From Sphingomonas morindae (GTDB lineage Bacteria > Pseudomonadota > Alphaproteobacteria > Sphingomonadales > Sphingomonadaceae), in contig NZ_CP084930.1 of the NCBI RefSeq assembly GCF_023822065.1, positions 1,938,001 to 2,002,000 of the forward strand: a stretch of DNA of 64,000 bases, given 5' to 3'. Under the pieces are notes generated by a model. That model did no database searches. It was not told where the DNA came from and saw only the letters and a list, made by a program, of their open reading frames with translations. Made by a program: the position numbers and the translations under genes. Below are positions 33,465-41,269 of the stretch, one piece after another (positions within the stretch are counted from its first letter, which is position 1; the number at the start of each line of letters is the position of its first letter).

Positions 33465-35429
33465 TTAGGGCAGGTTCCAGGTCGGACGCGGGTCGGCGAC
33501 CTGACGGATGATCAGCCGATCGACCTTCACCGTGAAAGGCAGATTGCTCTTCGGGAACAGCACGATCAGCGACATGGCCGACTTCGTTGCCGGGCCGGCG
33601 GCGGGCACCAGGATTGGCGGGAAGCGCAGCCAGTAGCCACCGCGGCCGAAATTCGGCTTCTCGGCGATGCCGGTGAACTCGGCCTGCGCGCGGTTCGCCG
33701 CCAGCACCGTGTTGGCGGCATTGTAGACGGTCCAGGTCCCCATGAGAGTGCTCGGCCCGTCGCCCAGCACACCGGTGGCCGGCGTCTCGACATGCACCCA
33801 GGCCTGCACCCAGCTGCCGGCCGGCACGGGCGTGCCGAAGGTCTGGGTCGAGGGAGTGATGTCGATCTCGTGATAGGGCCCGGTATAGCCGTCATTCGCC
33901 GGCGTCACGCTCAGCACCAGGCGATTGTAGCTGCCCTGAGAGGTGTCGACGGAGACGCTCGAGGCGGACGAGCCGCGCACCGCGTTCACCGTCCAGCCCT
34001 GCGGCGCCGCCCCGGTGGGCTTCACCGGCGTCGCGCCGCCGTTCGTGCCGCCGGCGCTGAGCGTGCCGGTGCCGGTGCCGTTCATAAGCGCGGTGGTTGC
34101 CGGCGCGATGTTGCCGACGGTCGGATCGGTGTTGAGCACCGAACCCGGCGCGATCATCTGGGCGAGCAGCGGCTTCAGATAGTCGCGGTAGAGGAGCCAA
34201 GCGCCGGCCTGGTTCGGGTGGACGCCGCCCGTCTGCGTCGCCGGGTCATAATTCTCCTGGTAGAGCGCCTGGATCACCTTGTCGGGGTCTCCCGGGTCGA
34301 CGAAGCTGTTGTAGGGGTCGAGGATCTTCACCCCCGCCCGCCCCGCCTGCGCGCGGATCCAGGTGTTGACCTGGCGCAGCGTCTCATGGCGCGGATCCTT
34401 GGGCGGCCAGAAGCCGTCGGGCAGCAGCGTCATCAGCACCACCCAGACACCGCGGCAGGTGAACTGGTTGATCGTCGCGTCAAGCTTGCCGATCACATAG
34501 TCGGCGCCGGCCGGCGCGCCACCCATGTCGTCGCCCGAGTTGATGCTGTTCCCGCCGCCCTGGAGGATCACCAGCGCCGGCCCGCGCGCGAGCGAATAGA
34601 GGGTCCGGTTGAGGATACCGTTGCCGAACGGATCGTTGCCCCAGTCGAGGTGGTCACCGGCGATCCCCTGCAGGCCGCCCGCCCAGGGGTTGATGGAGTT
34701 GAACGGACTCAGGTTCGACGGATCGTACCAATTCTCGTAGGTGAAGTTAGGGTTGTCCGCCCACGCCGTCTCCATGATGCTCGACATGCGCGTGGTGACG
34801 CTGTTGGTTGCATTCGAGCTGGTGAGGCCGAGACCGCCGATGCTGTCGCCATGCCAGACGATCTTGGCGCCGGCGGCGAGCGGCAGCGCGGGCGGTGCGG
34901 TGCAGCTGCCCGGCAGCTGAACCTTGGCGGTGAGCGTCAGCGTTTCGCCGACCCGCTTGGACCCGTCGCCCGAGATCGCCTCAACCCCGATCGCATAGGT
35001 CTTGCGGCCGTAGAGCGGTAGCGCTGCGCCGCTCACTATCTGGTTGCCCGAGAGGCCGAGCTGGCCGGGCACGGTGCCGAAGGTGGTGTAGCTGGTGGTG
35101 CCGAGCCCCTTGCCCGCGAAAGGATCCGTGAGCCCGCTCGCCACCTGGCCCGCGCCGGCGCCGGCGGGAAAGGTCGAGCCTTGCGCCGCGAGCTTCTGGT
35201 TGAGGCCGGCGAGATAGCCATAGTCGCCGCTGTCCGCCGGCGTCGCAACGCCGGCCTGGACGAGCGCGGCCGCCGCCGTTTCGGTGATGGTGACGCGCAT
35301 CGGCTCGCGGCCGGGGAAGCGCGGATCCCAGACGAGCACGCTCTTCAGCGCGTCGGCGGCCATCGCGGCCGTGGGTGCGAGGGTCGCGAGCGCGCACAGC
35401 AGCGCACCCGCGATCTTGAAGGATCGCAT
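33465..35429 (-). CDS. SGNH/GDSL-type hydrolase with signal peptide (phage-encoded)
   Basis: The 654-residue protein has a signal peptide (LLCALATLAPTAAMA), a beta-rich N-terminal part, then an SGNH hydrolase core. The nucleophile is S196 in KIVWHGDSIGGLGL, the oxyanion asparagine lies in VILQGGGNSINSGDD, and the catalytic histidine lies in TGGVHPNQAGAWLL. The C-terminal 200 residues look like a carbohydrate-binding jelly roll. Such enzymes deacetylate or de-esterify surface glycans. With the beta-helix protein it may alter host surface polysaccharide as a lysogenic trait, or serve in the virion. Confidence 0.82.
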   Translation of the reverse strand: MRSFKIAGALLCALATLAPTAAMAADALKSVLVWDPRFPGREPMRVTITETAAAALVQAGVATPADSGDYGYLAGLNQKLAAQGSTFPAGAGAGQVASGLTDPFAGKGLGTTSYTTFGTVPGQLGLSGNQIVSGAALPLYGRKTYAIGVEAISGDGSKRVGETLTLTAKVQLPGSCTAPPALPLAAGAKIVWHGDSIGGLGLTSSNATNSVTTRMSSIMETAWADNPNFTYENWYDPSNLSPFNSINPWAGGLQGIAGDHLDWGNDPFGNGILNRTLYSLARGPALVILQGGGNSINSGDDMGGAPAGADYVIGKLDATINQFTCRGVWVVLMTLLPDGFWPPKDPRHETLRQVNTWIRAQAGRAGVKILDPYNSFVDPGDPDKVIQALYQENYDPATQTGGVHPNQAGAWLLYRDYLKPLLAQMIAPGSVLNTDPTVGNIAPATTALMNGTGTGTLSAGGTNGGATPVKPTGAAPQGWTVNAVRGSSASSVSVDTSQGSYNRLVLSVTPANDGYTGPYHEIDITPSTQTFGTPVPAGSWVQAWVHVETPATGVLGDGPSTLMGTWTVYNAANTVLAANRAQAEFTGIAEKPNFGRGGYWLRFPPILVPAAGPATKSAMSLIVLFPKSNLPFTVKVDRLIIRQVADPRPTWNLP

Positions 35430-35454
35430 GGCAGGATCTCCGGTGGTGGAAAGG

Positions 35455-36033
35455 TCAGGCGGTAGCGGGCTCGGTGGAGGGCTCGGCCGCGGCGAGGAGC
35501 TCGGCCACGGTTGTGGAGGATGTCGCCGGCAAGAGCGGCTGCACGGGATCGGCGGCGGCGATTGGGGCGCCGCCCCATTGGCTGAGCACGTCGGCGACGG
35601 CCGAGCGCTTGGCCATGCGGGTCTCCAGGCGATAGGCCTCCTGGCGCAGGATCGTCATCAGGTCCGCCGCCGGGTCGAAGTCGGGGTTGGCGTGCGCCGG
35701 GTCGCCCCAGACGATCTCGTGCGTGTTGGTGATGAGGAGCTCGCCGGCGCTGTCGGTCGCCACATCCATCCTGGCGTCGAGCACCGCCAGCGTCAGCGAC
35801 AGGTTCACGCCGGCGGCCGCCACCTTCACGCCCGCGCCGTTGACCGGTGCGACCGTATCCTGGCGCTGGATGGTGACGACGCGCGCCCGAAAGCAGGTGC
35901 CGGTCGCCGTCCGATAGGCCTTGTCGGTCGCGGGCTGCCCCTCGAGCGCGATCTCGGTGAGCGCCACCTCGGGCGGGGCTGGCACGACCGTGAAGTGCGT
36001 GTCATCGGCCGCGGTGGCGGGATCGTCTGCCAT
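35455..36033 (-). CDS. phage tail-associated protein of unknown function
   Basis: The 192-residue acidic protein follows the tail-tip gene by 9 bp. It starts MADDPATAADDTHFTVVPAP and contains ATGTCFRARVVTIQRQD and TILRQEAYRLETRMAKRSAV, with a low-complexity tail (AAAEPSTEPATA). No family is recognised. Its position between the tip and the glycan enzymes suggests a fibre-attachment or tail accessory role. Confidence 0.65.
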   Translation of the reverse strand: MADDPATAADDTHFTVVPAPPEVALTEIALEGQPATDKAYRTATGTCFRARVVTIQRQDTVAPVNGAGVKVAAAGVNLSLTLAVLDARMDVATDSAGELLITNTHEIVWGDPAHANPDFDPAADLMTILRQEAYRLETRMAKRSAVADVLSQWGGAPIAAADPVQPLLPATSSTTVAELLAAAEPSTEPATA

Positions 36034-36042
36034 GCCGGCTCC

Positions 36043-39000
36043 TCAGGGCTTCGCGGTGATGTTGTGGGTGAAGACGTATCGGCCCGGCTCCTTGCCGGCG
36101 GCATAGACGCGCTCGTGGCAGGAGATCGCCTGGACCGGGCCCATCGTGATCGCTTCGGCGGCCATGTCGGACCATGCCACCTTGCCGTCGGCATCGCCAA
36201 CCGGCCCCTTGTCCGCCCAGGCGTTGGCGACGAGGTCGTAGGAGCCATCGGGGTTGGGGATCGGCGTGTTGATCGCGCCCTCCCAGATCTCGCCGCTCGC
36301 GGCCGTCACCCGGCATTTTAAATTCGAGTAGGGCATGTTCGCCGTCACCTCGACGAACTCGGTGCCCTTCATGTCCTCAGTGAGGCAGAGGATGCGCTCG
36401 CCCGGCGCGACGTCCTTGGCCTTGACCGGGCCCCTGCCCTCGACCTTGACGTACATGTCGGGGTCGACGCACTGGCTGCCGCCGTACCCGCCGCCGCCGC
36501 CGCCGGTCCCGGCCGCATTCGCGGTGAGGATGAACCCCAGGTAGATCTGCCCCGGCGCTACCGCGTCCGCAATGTTGGTCGAGTAGCTGTACCCGCTGCC
36601 GCCATCCAGGTTGGGGTCGACGCGCCAGAAGAAGTATTGAGTGCTGAACTGGAGCCCGCCGAAGCTGGCCGAGGGGTAGGTGATCGTCGCCCCGTTATCG
36701 AGCCGGTACTGAGCTTGCGTGGCGTTGACCGTGATGCTCTTGCTGTCGGCCGCCATGCTCTGCGACAGCGTAAAGCCGGTCAGGTTAAGCGACCGGATGC
36801 CGGCCACCATGTTCGAAGAGTTAAAGGTGCCGGTCGTCGCGCGCCCGTTCGGTCCGATGTTCACGCTGGACGCGCGGATCAGGTAGCCTTTGGGGTTGCG
36901 CAGGTAGACGTTGCCGCCGGTGATCGGCTGCACCTGCAGGTAGAGCTGCACCGACGCGATGTTGCCGCCATATGGCGCGAGCGGAATGCGGCCGTTGAAG
37001 CGGTACCACCCATCGCGGCGGACCGAGTTGATGTCGGTCGTGGCGCCGTAGTGGGCGTTCGACAGCAGGTTGCCGCTTCCGTCGTAAGCGTTCGTCCAGA
37101 CGCCGAAGTTGGCGCCCTCGCCATTGCCCACCCGCGTGCTGCCGTTGACGAAGTACTCGAACTCGACGTCAACATAGTCCGTGTACCCGCAGATGAACCG
37201 CTGGGTTATGGCCGCCATGTCGCCGCCGTTATCGGCGGGGTAGCGGGCGCGCCGGCCGTCGCCCGAGTCCTCGATTACGATATGCGTGTCGAAGGAAGTC
37301 CACGCGCTCTGGTCGCCCGGCCGGAGGAAGCGAGGGTCCATGAAGAGGTTCGCGGTGGTCTGCTGCGACAGCTGGGCGCCGCGGTCCTTCAGCGCGTTCT
37401 GGAGGGCCTGTGCGGCGTTGGTGAAGCTCTGCGATTTGCCCCGGAAGGTGTTGCGGTCGAAAGAGGTCCGGCTTCCCAGATCATTGATCTGGACGGTGTT
37501 GACCAGGAAGCTGCGGAAGTCGTTCCACGCCGCGAGATAGACGTTGCTCTCGGCATAGACGCCGAGGCCCTGCGCCTTCGTCACCTCCTGGTTGACGTCG
37601 AAATCCCACTGCGCGACCTGGCCCTGGTACCGCTTTTTCTCGTCGGGCGAGGCCTTGTTGTTGTCTGCCACGTCGTTGGTGAAGGCCTGGACCGCGTTGG
37701 CGGTGCCTTGCGCGGCCGCCGCGGCCGAATTGGCGTTCGCCACCGCCTGCGCGACCTGGGCGGCGTCCTGGCCGGCGAGCTTGGTGGTGTCGAGTGCCGT
37801 GTTCTCGGAGGTCTTATCCGAGCCGGGATCAGCCGCCGGCCCGGCGACGTAGCGCGGCCAGGCCGTCTGCGCCTGGGGCACGTCGCACAGCATGACCTGG
37901 GTGACATAGAGGTCGAAATAACCGGCATTCAGCGCGTGCGCGTAGATCTCGATCTCCGCCCAGACGGCGTTCGCCGGCACGAGCGCGAAGCCGCCGATCC
38001 GGTAAATCGCGGCATAATCGGTCGTGTCGTTGTCGGGCCAGATTGCGTTGGCCAGGCTGACCGCAGCGGGCGCCTCACCGATGATGACCCCGCCGCTCGC
38101 GCCCTTCGCATCGAAGAAGCGCACGACCATGTAGAGCTGGGAATTGTTCGCGCTGACGATCGCGCCATAGAAGATGCGCTCGCCCGGCGTGACCTTAATC
38201 CCGTACTTGTTCGGATCTCCGTTCGCGAGCCGGCTGACGATCGACATCTGCTGACTGTTGTCGGCCGCAAAGCTGGCGGTAGCGTTGCCCGTGCGGCCGC
38301 CGGCGGACAGCCCGTGATATTTGAGAAGGCCGACCGGGCTGCCGAACGCCCCGGCGCCGACGCCGGCGGGATTATAGGCGCACATCCAGCCCTTCGACCC
38401 GGCCTGGAATTCGGAATAATAGACCCGGTTCGTCACCGAGGCGGTTTGCGCCGCAGCCTGCGCGATGGCGTTCAGCAGCGAGACCTTGGCGAAGTAATAG
38501 TCCGCCCACTTGCCCCGGAATGTGGCCGGATCGATCGCCGTGTCTTGCGTCGTGTCGGACCAGTTGGGCGTGAGTGAGCTCAGATAGGCACCGAGCGCAT
38601 TGTAGGCCGTCTGCAGCTGCCCGCTGTCCACGCCGAGCGCCGCCGACTGGTTTACGAGCGGCGCGCGCTCCTGGTCGATGACCACCCAATCCTGGATGAC
38701 CTGGGGCTTCTCCGCGCGCGAGAGATAGCCGTCCGAGGCGATGATCGAGAGCTGGCGGTTGGCAGCGTCGGCCGCCTGCTGCGCCGCCTGGGCGGCGGCG
38801 AGCGCCGCACTCGCGTCGGCCGAGAAGGATGCCCAATAATCCTTGTTCGGCGGCGCATGGCCCGCGCTCGGCGCCGTGGCGATGTAGAGCCAGAGCCCCG
38901 CATCCGTCTTGACGATATCGCCCTCGCGATAGGTCGCGACCGCGGAATAGTCGCCGCGCTGGTTGAGCTGGGCCGTGAACGCGATGTCGCCCAGCGCATG

Positions 39001-40128
39001 CACCGTCCAGCAGCGCTCCGCGCCGATCGCGAGCCGCCACCATGGCGGATCGACCGCCACCTGGTTGACCGACGCGACCGGCGGCAGGGCCGAGCCGTCG
39101 GCCTGGAGCGCGAGCACCGGCGCGCCGAGCTCAACCGGCGCCACGAACAGCTTGCCCGCCCAGCTGACACCGGCCGTCGCGTTCACGCTGGCGGCGATCC
39201 GCTGGATGAGCTCGCGCGCGGTCGTCTGCTCGGTGACGTCGATCGACAGTTTCCAGGGCCGGCGCTGATCGAGCGCATCGAGCGAGGCATCGTCGATCTT
39301 GCCCGCACCGCCGGCGAGAAGCGCGATCCGGCGGATGAGCTGGCCGGGCAAGCGCGCCCAGCCATTCGGCCCGGCGACATCGCCCTGTACCAGGAACGAG
39401 ATCTGGCCCGCAGGCGGCGCGCCGAAGCGGACCAGGCCGTGCGCCAGGGAGGTGCCATAGGTACCGGGCGCGATCGCGGCCGCCACCAGCGCGTCATAGT
39501 CGGCGAAGTCGCCGGCATAGAGGCCGAAGCGGACCAGCTTCTCGAGCGGCGCCTCGACTGCTCCGATCGCGCCATAGGCGGAGATCTGAAAGACGCTGTT
39601 GACGGTATCGATCAGCGTGCCTGCGACATAGCGCGGCGCGCCGAGTGCGAGCGGCTTGGGCTGGCCGGTCAGGTCCGCGCCGCCCTCGATCCCGCCGGTG
39701 CCGGCGTAGAGCGCCAGCACCGGCGTATCGAGCCAGGCGTCGTCGGCCGCGATCGTGATCTCAGCCAGGCCATCGGCGAGCTTCGGCTGCGCCGTGACGC
39801 GGCCGGAGAAGCGCGGCGGATCGAGGTCGAAGCGCTGCCCGACCTCACCCGCCCAGATCCGCACGGCGGCATCGGCGAGCTGGTAGCGGCCGAGCAGCGC
39901 CCACGGCTCGGCCGAGAGGCTGAAGCTCGTCGACGGCGCCTCGATGTCGTTGCCGAAGGCGCCGTCGAAGAGATCATATTGGAACGCTGGCAGCTTGGTG
40001 AGCGCCGGCCACCAGATCTGCTGGCCGAGAAGGCACAGCCCCTCATCGTCATGGCTCGCCGCGCGCAACGTCACCGCCGCACCCGCGACGGGATCGTAGG
40101 CGTCGATCTGGGCTATGACACCCAGCAT
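36043..40128 (-). CDS. phage tail tip/host-specificity protein (GpJ-like) with C-terminal Hint domain
   Basis: The 1361-residue protein begins MLGVIAQIDAYDPVAGAAVT. The N-terminal 350 residues are a tail-hub-like beta region, then a long fibre-like part with coiled-coil stretches (AALAAAQAAQQAADAANRQL) and lectin-like modules, closing with a glycine linker (GTGGGGGGYGG). Residues about 1220-1361 form a Hint domain. It is the largest tail gene after the tape measure and lies where gpJ or the central fibre is normally encoded. Start ATG 40128 overlaps the upstream stop (TGATG). It probably mediates receptor binding. Confidence 0.85.
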   Translation of the reverse strand: MLGVIAQIDAYDPVAGAAVTLRAASHDDEGLCLLGQQIWWPALTKLPAFQYDLFDGAFGNDIEAPSTSFSLSAEPWALLGRYQLADAAVRIWAGEVGQRFDLDPPRFSGRVTAQPKLADGLAEITIAADDAWLDTPVLALYAGTGGIEGGADLTGQPKPLALGAPRYVAGTLIDTVNSVFQISAYGAIGAVEAPLEKLVRFGLYAGDFADYDALVAAAIAPGTYGTSLAHGLVRFGAPPAGQISFLVQGDVAGPNGWARLPGQLIRRIALLAGGAGKIDDASLDALDQRRPWKLSIDVTEQTTARELIQRIAASVNATAGVSWAGKLFVAPVELGAPVLALQADGSALPPVASVNQVAVDPPWWRLAIGAERCWTVHALGDIAFTAQLNQRGDYSAVATYREGDIVKTDAGLWLYIATAPSAGHAPPNKDYWASFSADASAALAAAQAAQQAADAANRQLSIIASDGYLSRAEKPQVIQDWVVIDQERAPLVNQSAALGVDSGQLQTAYNALGAYLSSLTPNWSDTTQDTAIDPATFRGKWADYYFAKVSLLNAIAQAAAQTASVTNRVYYSEFQAGSKGWMCAYNPAGVGAGAFGSPVGLLKYHGLSAGGRTGNATASFAADNSQQMSIVSRLANGDPNKYGIKVTPGERIFYGAIVSANNSQLYMVVRFFDAKGASGGVIIGEAPAAVSLANAIWPDNDTTDYAAIYRIGGFALVPANAVWAEIEIYAHALNAGYFDLYVTQVMLCDVPQAQTAWPRYVAGPAADPGSDKTSENTALDTTKLAGQDAAQVAQAVANANSAAAAAQGTANAVQAFTNDVADNNKASPDEKKRYQGQVAQWDFDVNQEVTKAQGLGVYAESNVYLAAWNDFRSFLVNTVQINDLGSRTSFDRNTFRGKSQSFTNAAQALQNALKDRGAQLSQQTTANLFMDPRFLRPGDQSAWTSFDTHIVIEDSGDGRRARYPADNGGDMAAITQRFICGYTDYVDVEFEYFVNGSTRVGNGEGANFGVWTNAYDGSGNLLSNAHYGATTDINSVRRDGWYRFNGRIPLAPYGGNIASVQLYLQVQPITGGNVYLRNPKGYLIRASSVNIGPNGRATTGTFNSSNMVAGIRSLNLTGFTLSQSMAADSKSITVNATQAQYRLDNGATITYPSASFGGLQFSTQYFFWRVDPNLDGGSGYSYSTNIADAVAPGQIYLGFILTANAAGTGGGGGGYGGSQCVDPDMYVKVEGRGPVKAKDVAPGERILCLTEDMKGTEFVEVTANMPYSNLKCRVTAASGEIWEGAINTPIPNPDGSYDLVANAWADKGPVGDADGKVAWSDMAAEAITMGPVQAISCHERVYAAGKEPGRYVFTHNITAKP
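36046..36471 (-). other. C-terminal Hint (intein/hedgehog-like) domain of the tail-tip protein
   Basis: The last 142 residues start with cysteine C1220 in QCVDPDMYVKVEGRGPVKAK, then DVAPGERILCLTED as the first Hint motif pair. EGAINTPIPNPDGSYDLVAN stands in the block B position without an obvious histidine. The end is VYAAGKEPGRYVFTHNITAK, where H1355-N1356 matches the intein C-terminal His-Asn. Hint domains cleave peptide bonds autocatalytically. Here processing would separate the domain from the tail tip or link the tip to a nucleophile. Confidence 0.75.
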
Positions 40129-40904
40129 CAGAACAGGCTCACCATCGCGGCTTTCCACTCGTAAGCTTGCGCATTGCGCCAGGTGGTGCCGATGTCGCCG
40201 CCCGAGAGCGGGCCGAAGAAGCATCGCCGCTCGCGCATGGCATCGGCCGCCGGATCGGTGACCAGGCCGACCGGCTCGGTGACGCCCACGAGCTCCAGGA
40301 GCGGCTGCACCTGGCGCTCCACCTCGTCGCGGTAGACGCTCGAAAAGGTGAGCGCGCAGGTGCGCAGCTTGGCGCCGCGCTGGCGCAGCAGCACGCCCCG
40401 CCGCGACCAGTCGGTCGAGCCCAGATCCTTGACGCCGAAGCCCGCGCCGAAGCCGAAATTGCGGGCGAGCTGGATCCGCTGGCAGGCAACCACCCGGCTC
40501 ACACGCACCGCGGCCGAGAAAACCAGGCGGACATAGCGCACTGGAGGCACCGCCGCAGGCGTAGACCAGAGCGACACGCCGAAGCCGCTGGCGAGCCGCG
40601 CGGCGCCGGCGAAGAGCGGCTGCGCCGGGCTGTCATAGAAGGCGCCAGCCGCAAAGCCGTTTCCCTGCGCGGCCGTCGCCAGCTGGACGGCGACCGTCGA
40701 GGCGGGATCGCCATCGACGCCGAACAGCGCCACCGTGTCGAGCGCGCGATCGGAGCCGAGATCGATCAGCAGCGTCGCGCCGCCGCCACTGCGCCAGACA
40801 ACGCCGGCATAGTCATAGGCGACCGCGGCCGGATCGCCGGCGGTGGTGCCGTAGCCGGCCACCGACAGGAAGGGCAGCGGTGGCAGGATCCAGGCGTTTG
40901 CCAT
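40128..40904 (-). CDS. phage tail protein, galactose-binding-like fold suspected
   Basis: The 258-residue protein reads MANAWILPPLPFLSVAGYG, then ATLLIDLGSDRALDTVALFG and VPPVRYVRLVFSAAVRVSRV. This resembles a discoidin-like or galactose-binding beta sandwich, followed by FGFGAGFGVKDLGSTDWSRR. It lies between the tape measure region and the tip gene, where distal tail proteins are coded. It is coupled at both ends by TGATG overlaps. The exact role is inferred from position. Confidence 0.68.
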   Translation of the reverse strand: MANAWILPPLPFLSVAGYGTTAGDPAAVAYDYAGVVWRSGGGATLLIDLGSDRALDTVALFGVDGDPASTVAVQLATAAQGNGFAAGAFYDSPAQPLFAGAARLASGFGVSLWSTPAAVPPVRYVRLVFSAAVRVSRVVACQRIQLARNFGFGAGFGVKDLGSTDWSRRGVLLRQRGAKLRTCALTFSSVYRDEVERQVQPLLELVGVTEPVGLVTDPAADAMRERRCFFGPLSGGDIGTTWRNAQAYEWKAAMVSLF

Positions 40905-41266
40905 CAGCCGAAGACCTCGAGCGTCGTGGTCTCCGCCTCGAGATCGAGCTCGATCCGGGCGACGACGAAGGTGGTGACGGCGCCCTGCTCGGCGTCGTGG
41001 AGATCGATCGTCGGCGCGCCCTGGCTCGGGTCGAGCCAGACGAGGTCCTGCACCACGACCGAGAAGCGGCGGCGCTCGGTGCCGATCAGCGCGCCGCGCG
41101 CGGCGATCGCCTGGAGCGCATCGATGAGCGTGTCGAAGAAGCCCTCACTCGTGTCGGTGACGCCGTCACGCGCCGAGGGGTAGCGATCCTTCACAGGCTG
41201 AGCGGACCATTGCGCGATCGCCACGTCGCGGATCGCGGCGGCGATGTCGGACGGAAGCGCCGGCAT
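40904..41266 (-). CDS. small phage tail protein of unknown function
   Basis: The 120-residue protein starts MPALPSDIAAAIRDVAIAQW and contains IGTERRRFSVVVQDLVWLDP and FVVARIELDLEAETTTLEVF. It lies three bases after the tape measure stop and overlaps the next gene by TGATG. The position corresponds to lambda minor tail proteins of the tip complex. No family is recognised from sequence. Confidence 0.65.
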   Translation of the reverse strand: MPALPSDIAAAIRDVAIAQWSAQPVKDRYPSARDGVTDTSEGFFDTLIDALQAIAARGALIGTERRRFSVVVQDLVWLDPSQGAPTIDLHDAEQGAVTTFVVARIELDLEAETTTLEVFG

Positions 41267-41269
41267 CGA

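Noticed and set aside
33435-35021. Plus-strand open frame of 528 codons opposite the SGNH gene
   Set aside because: No domain; the minus strand has a signal peptide and SGNH motifs.
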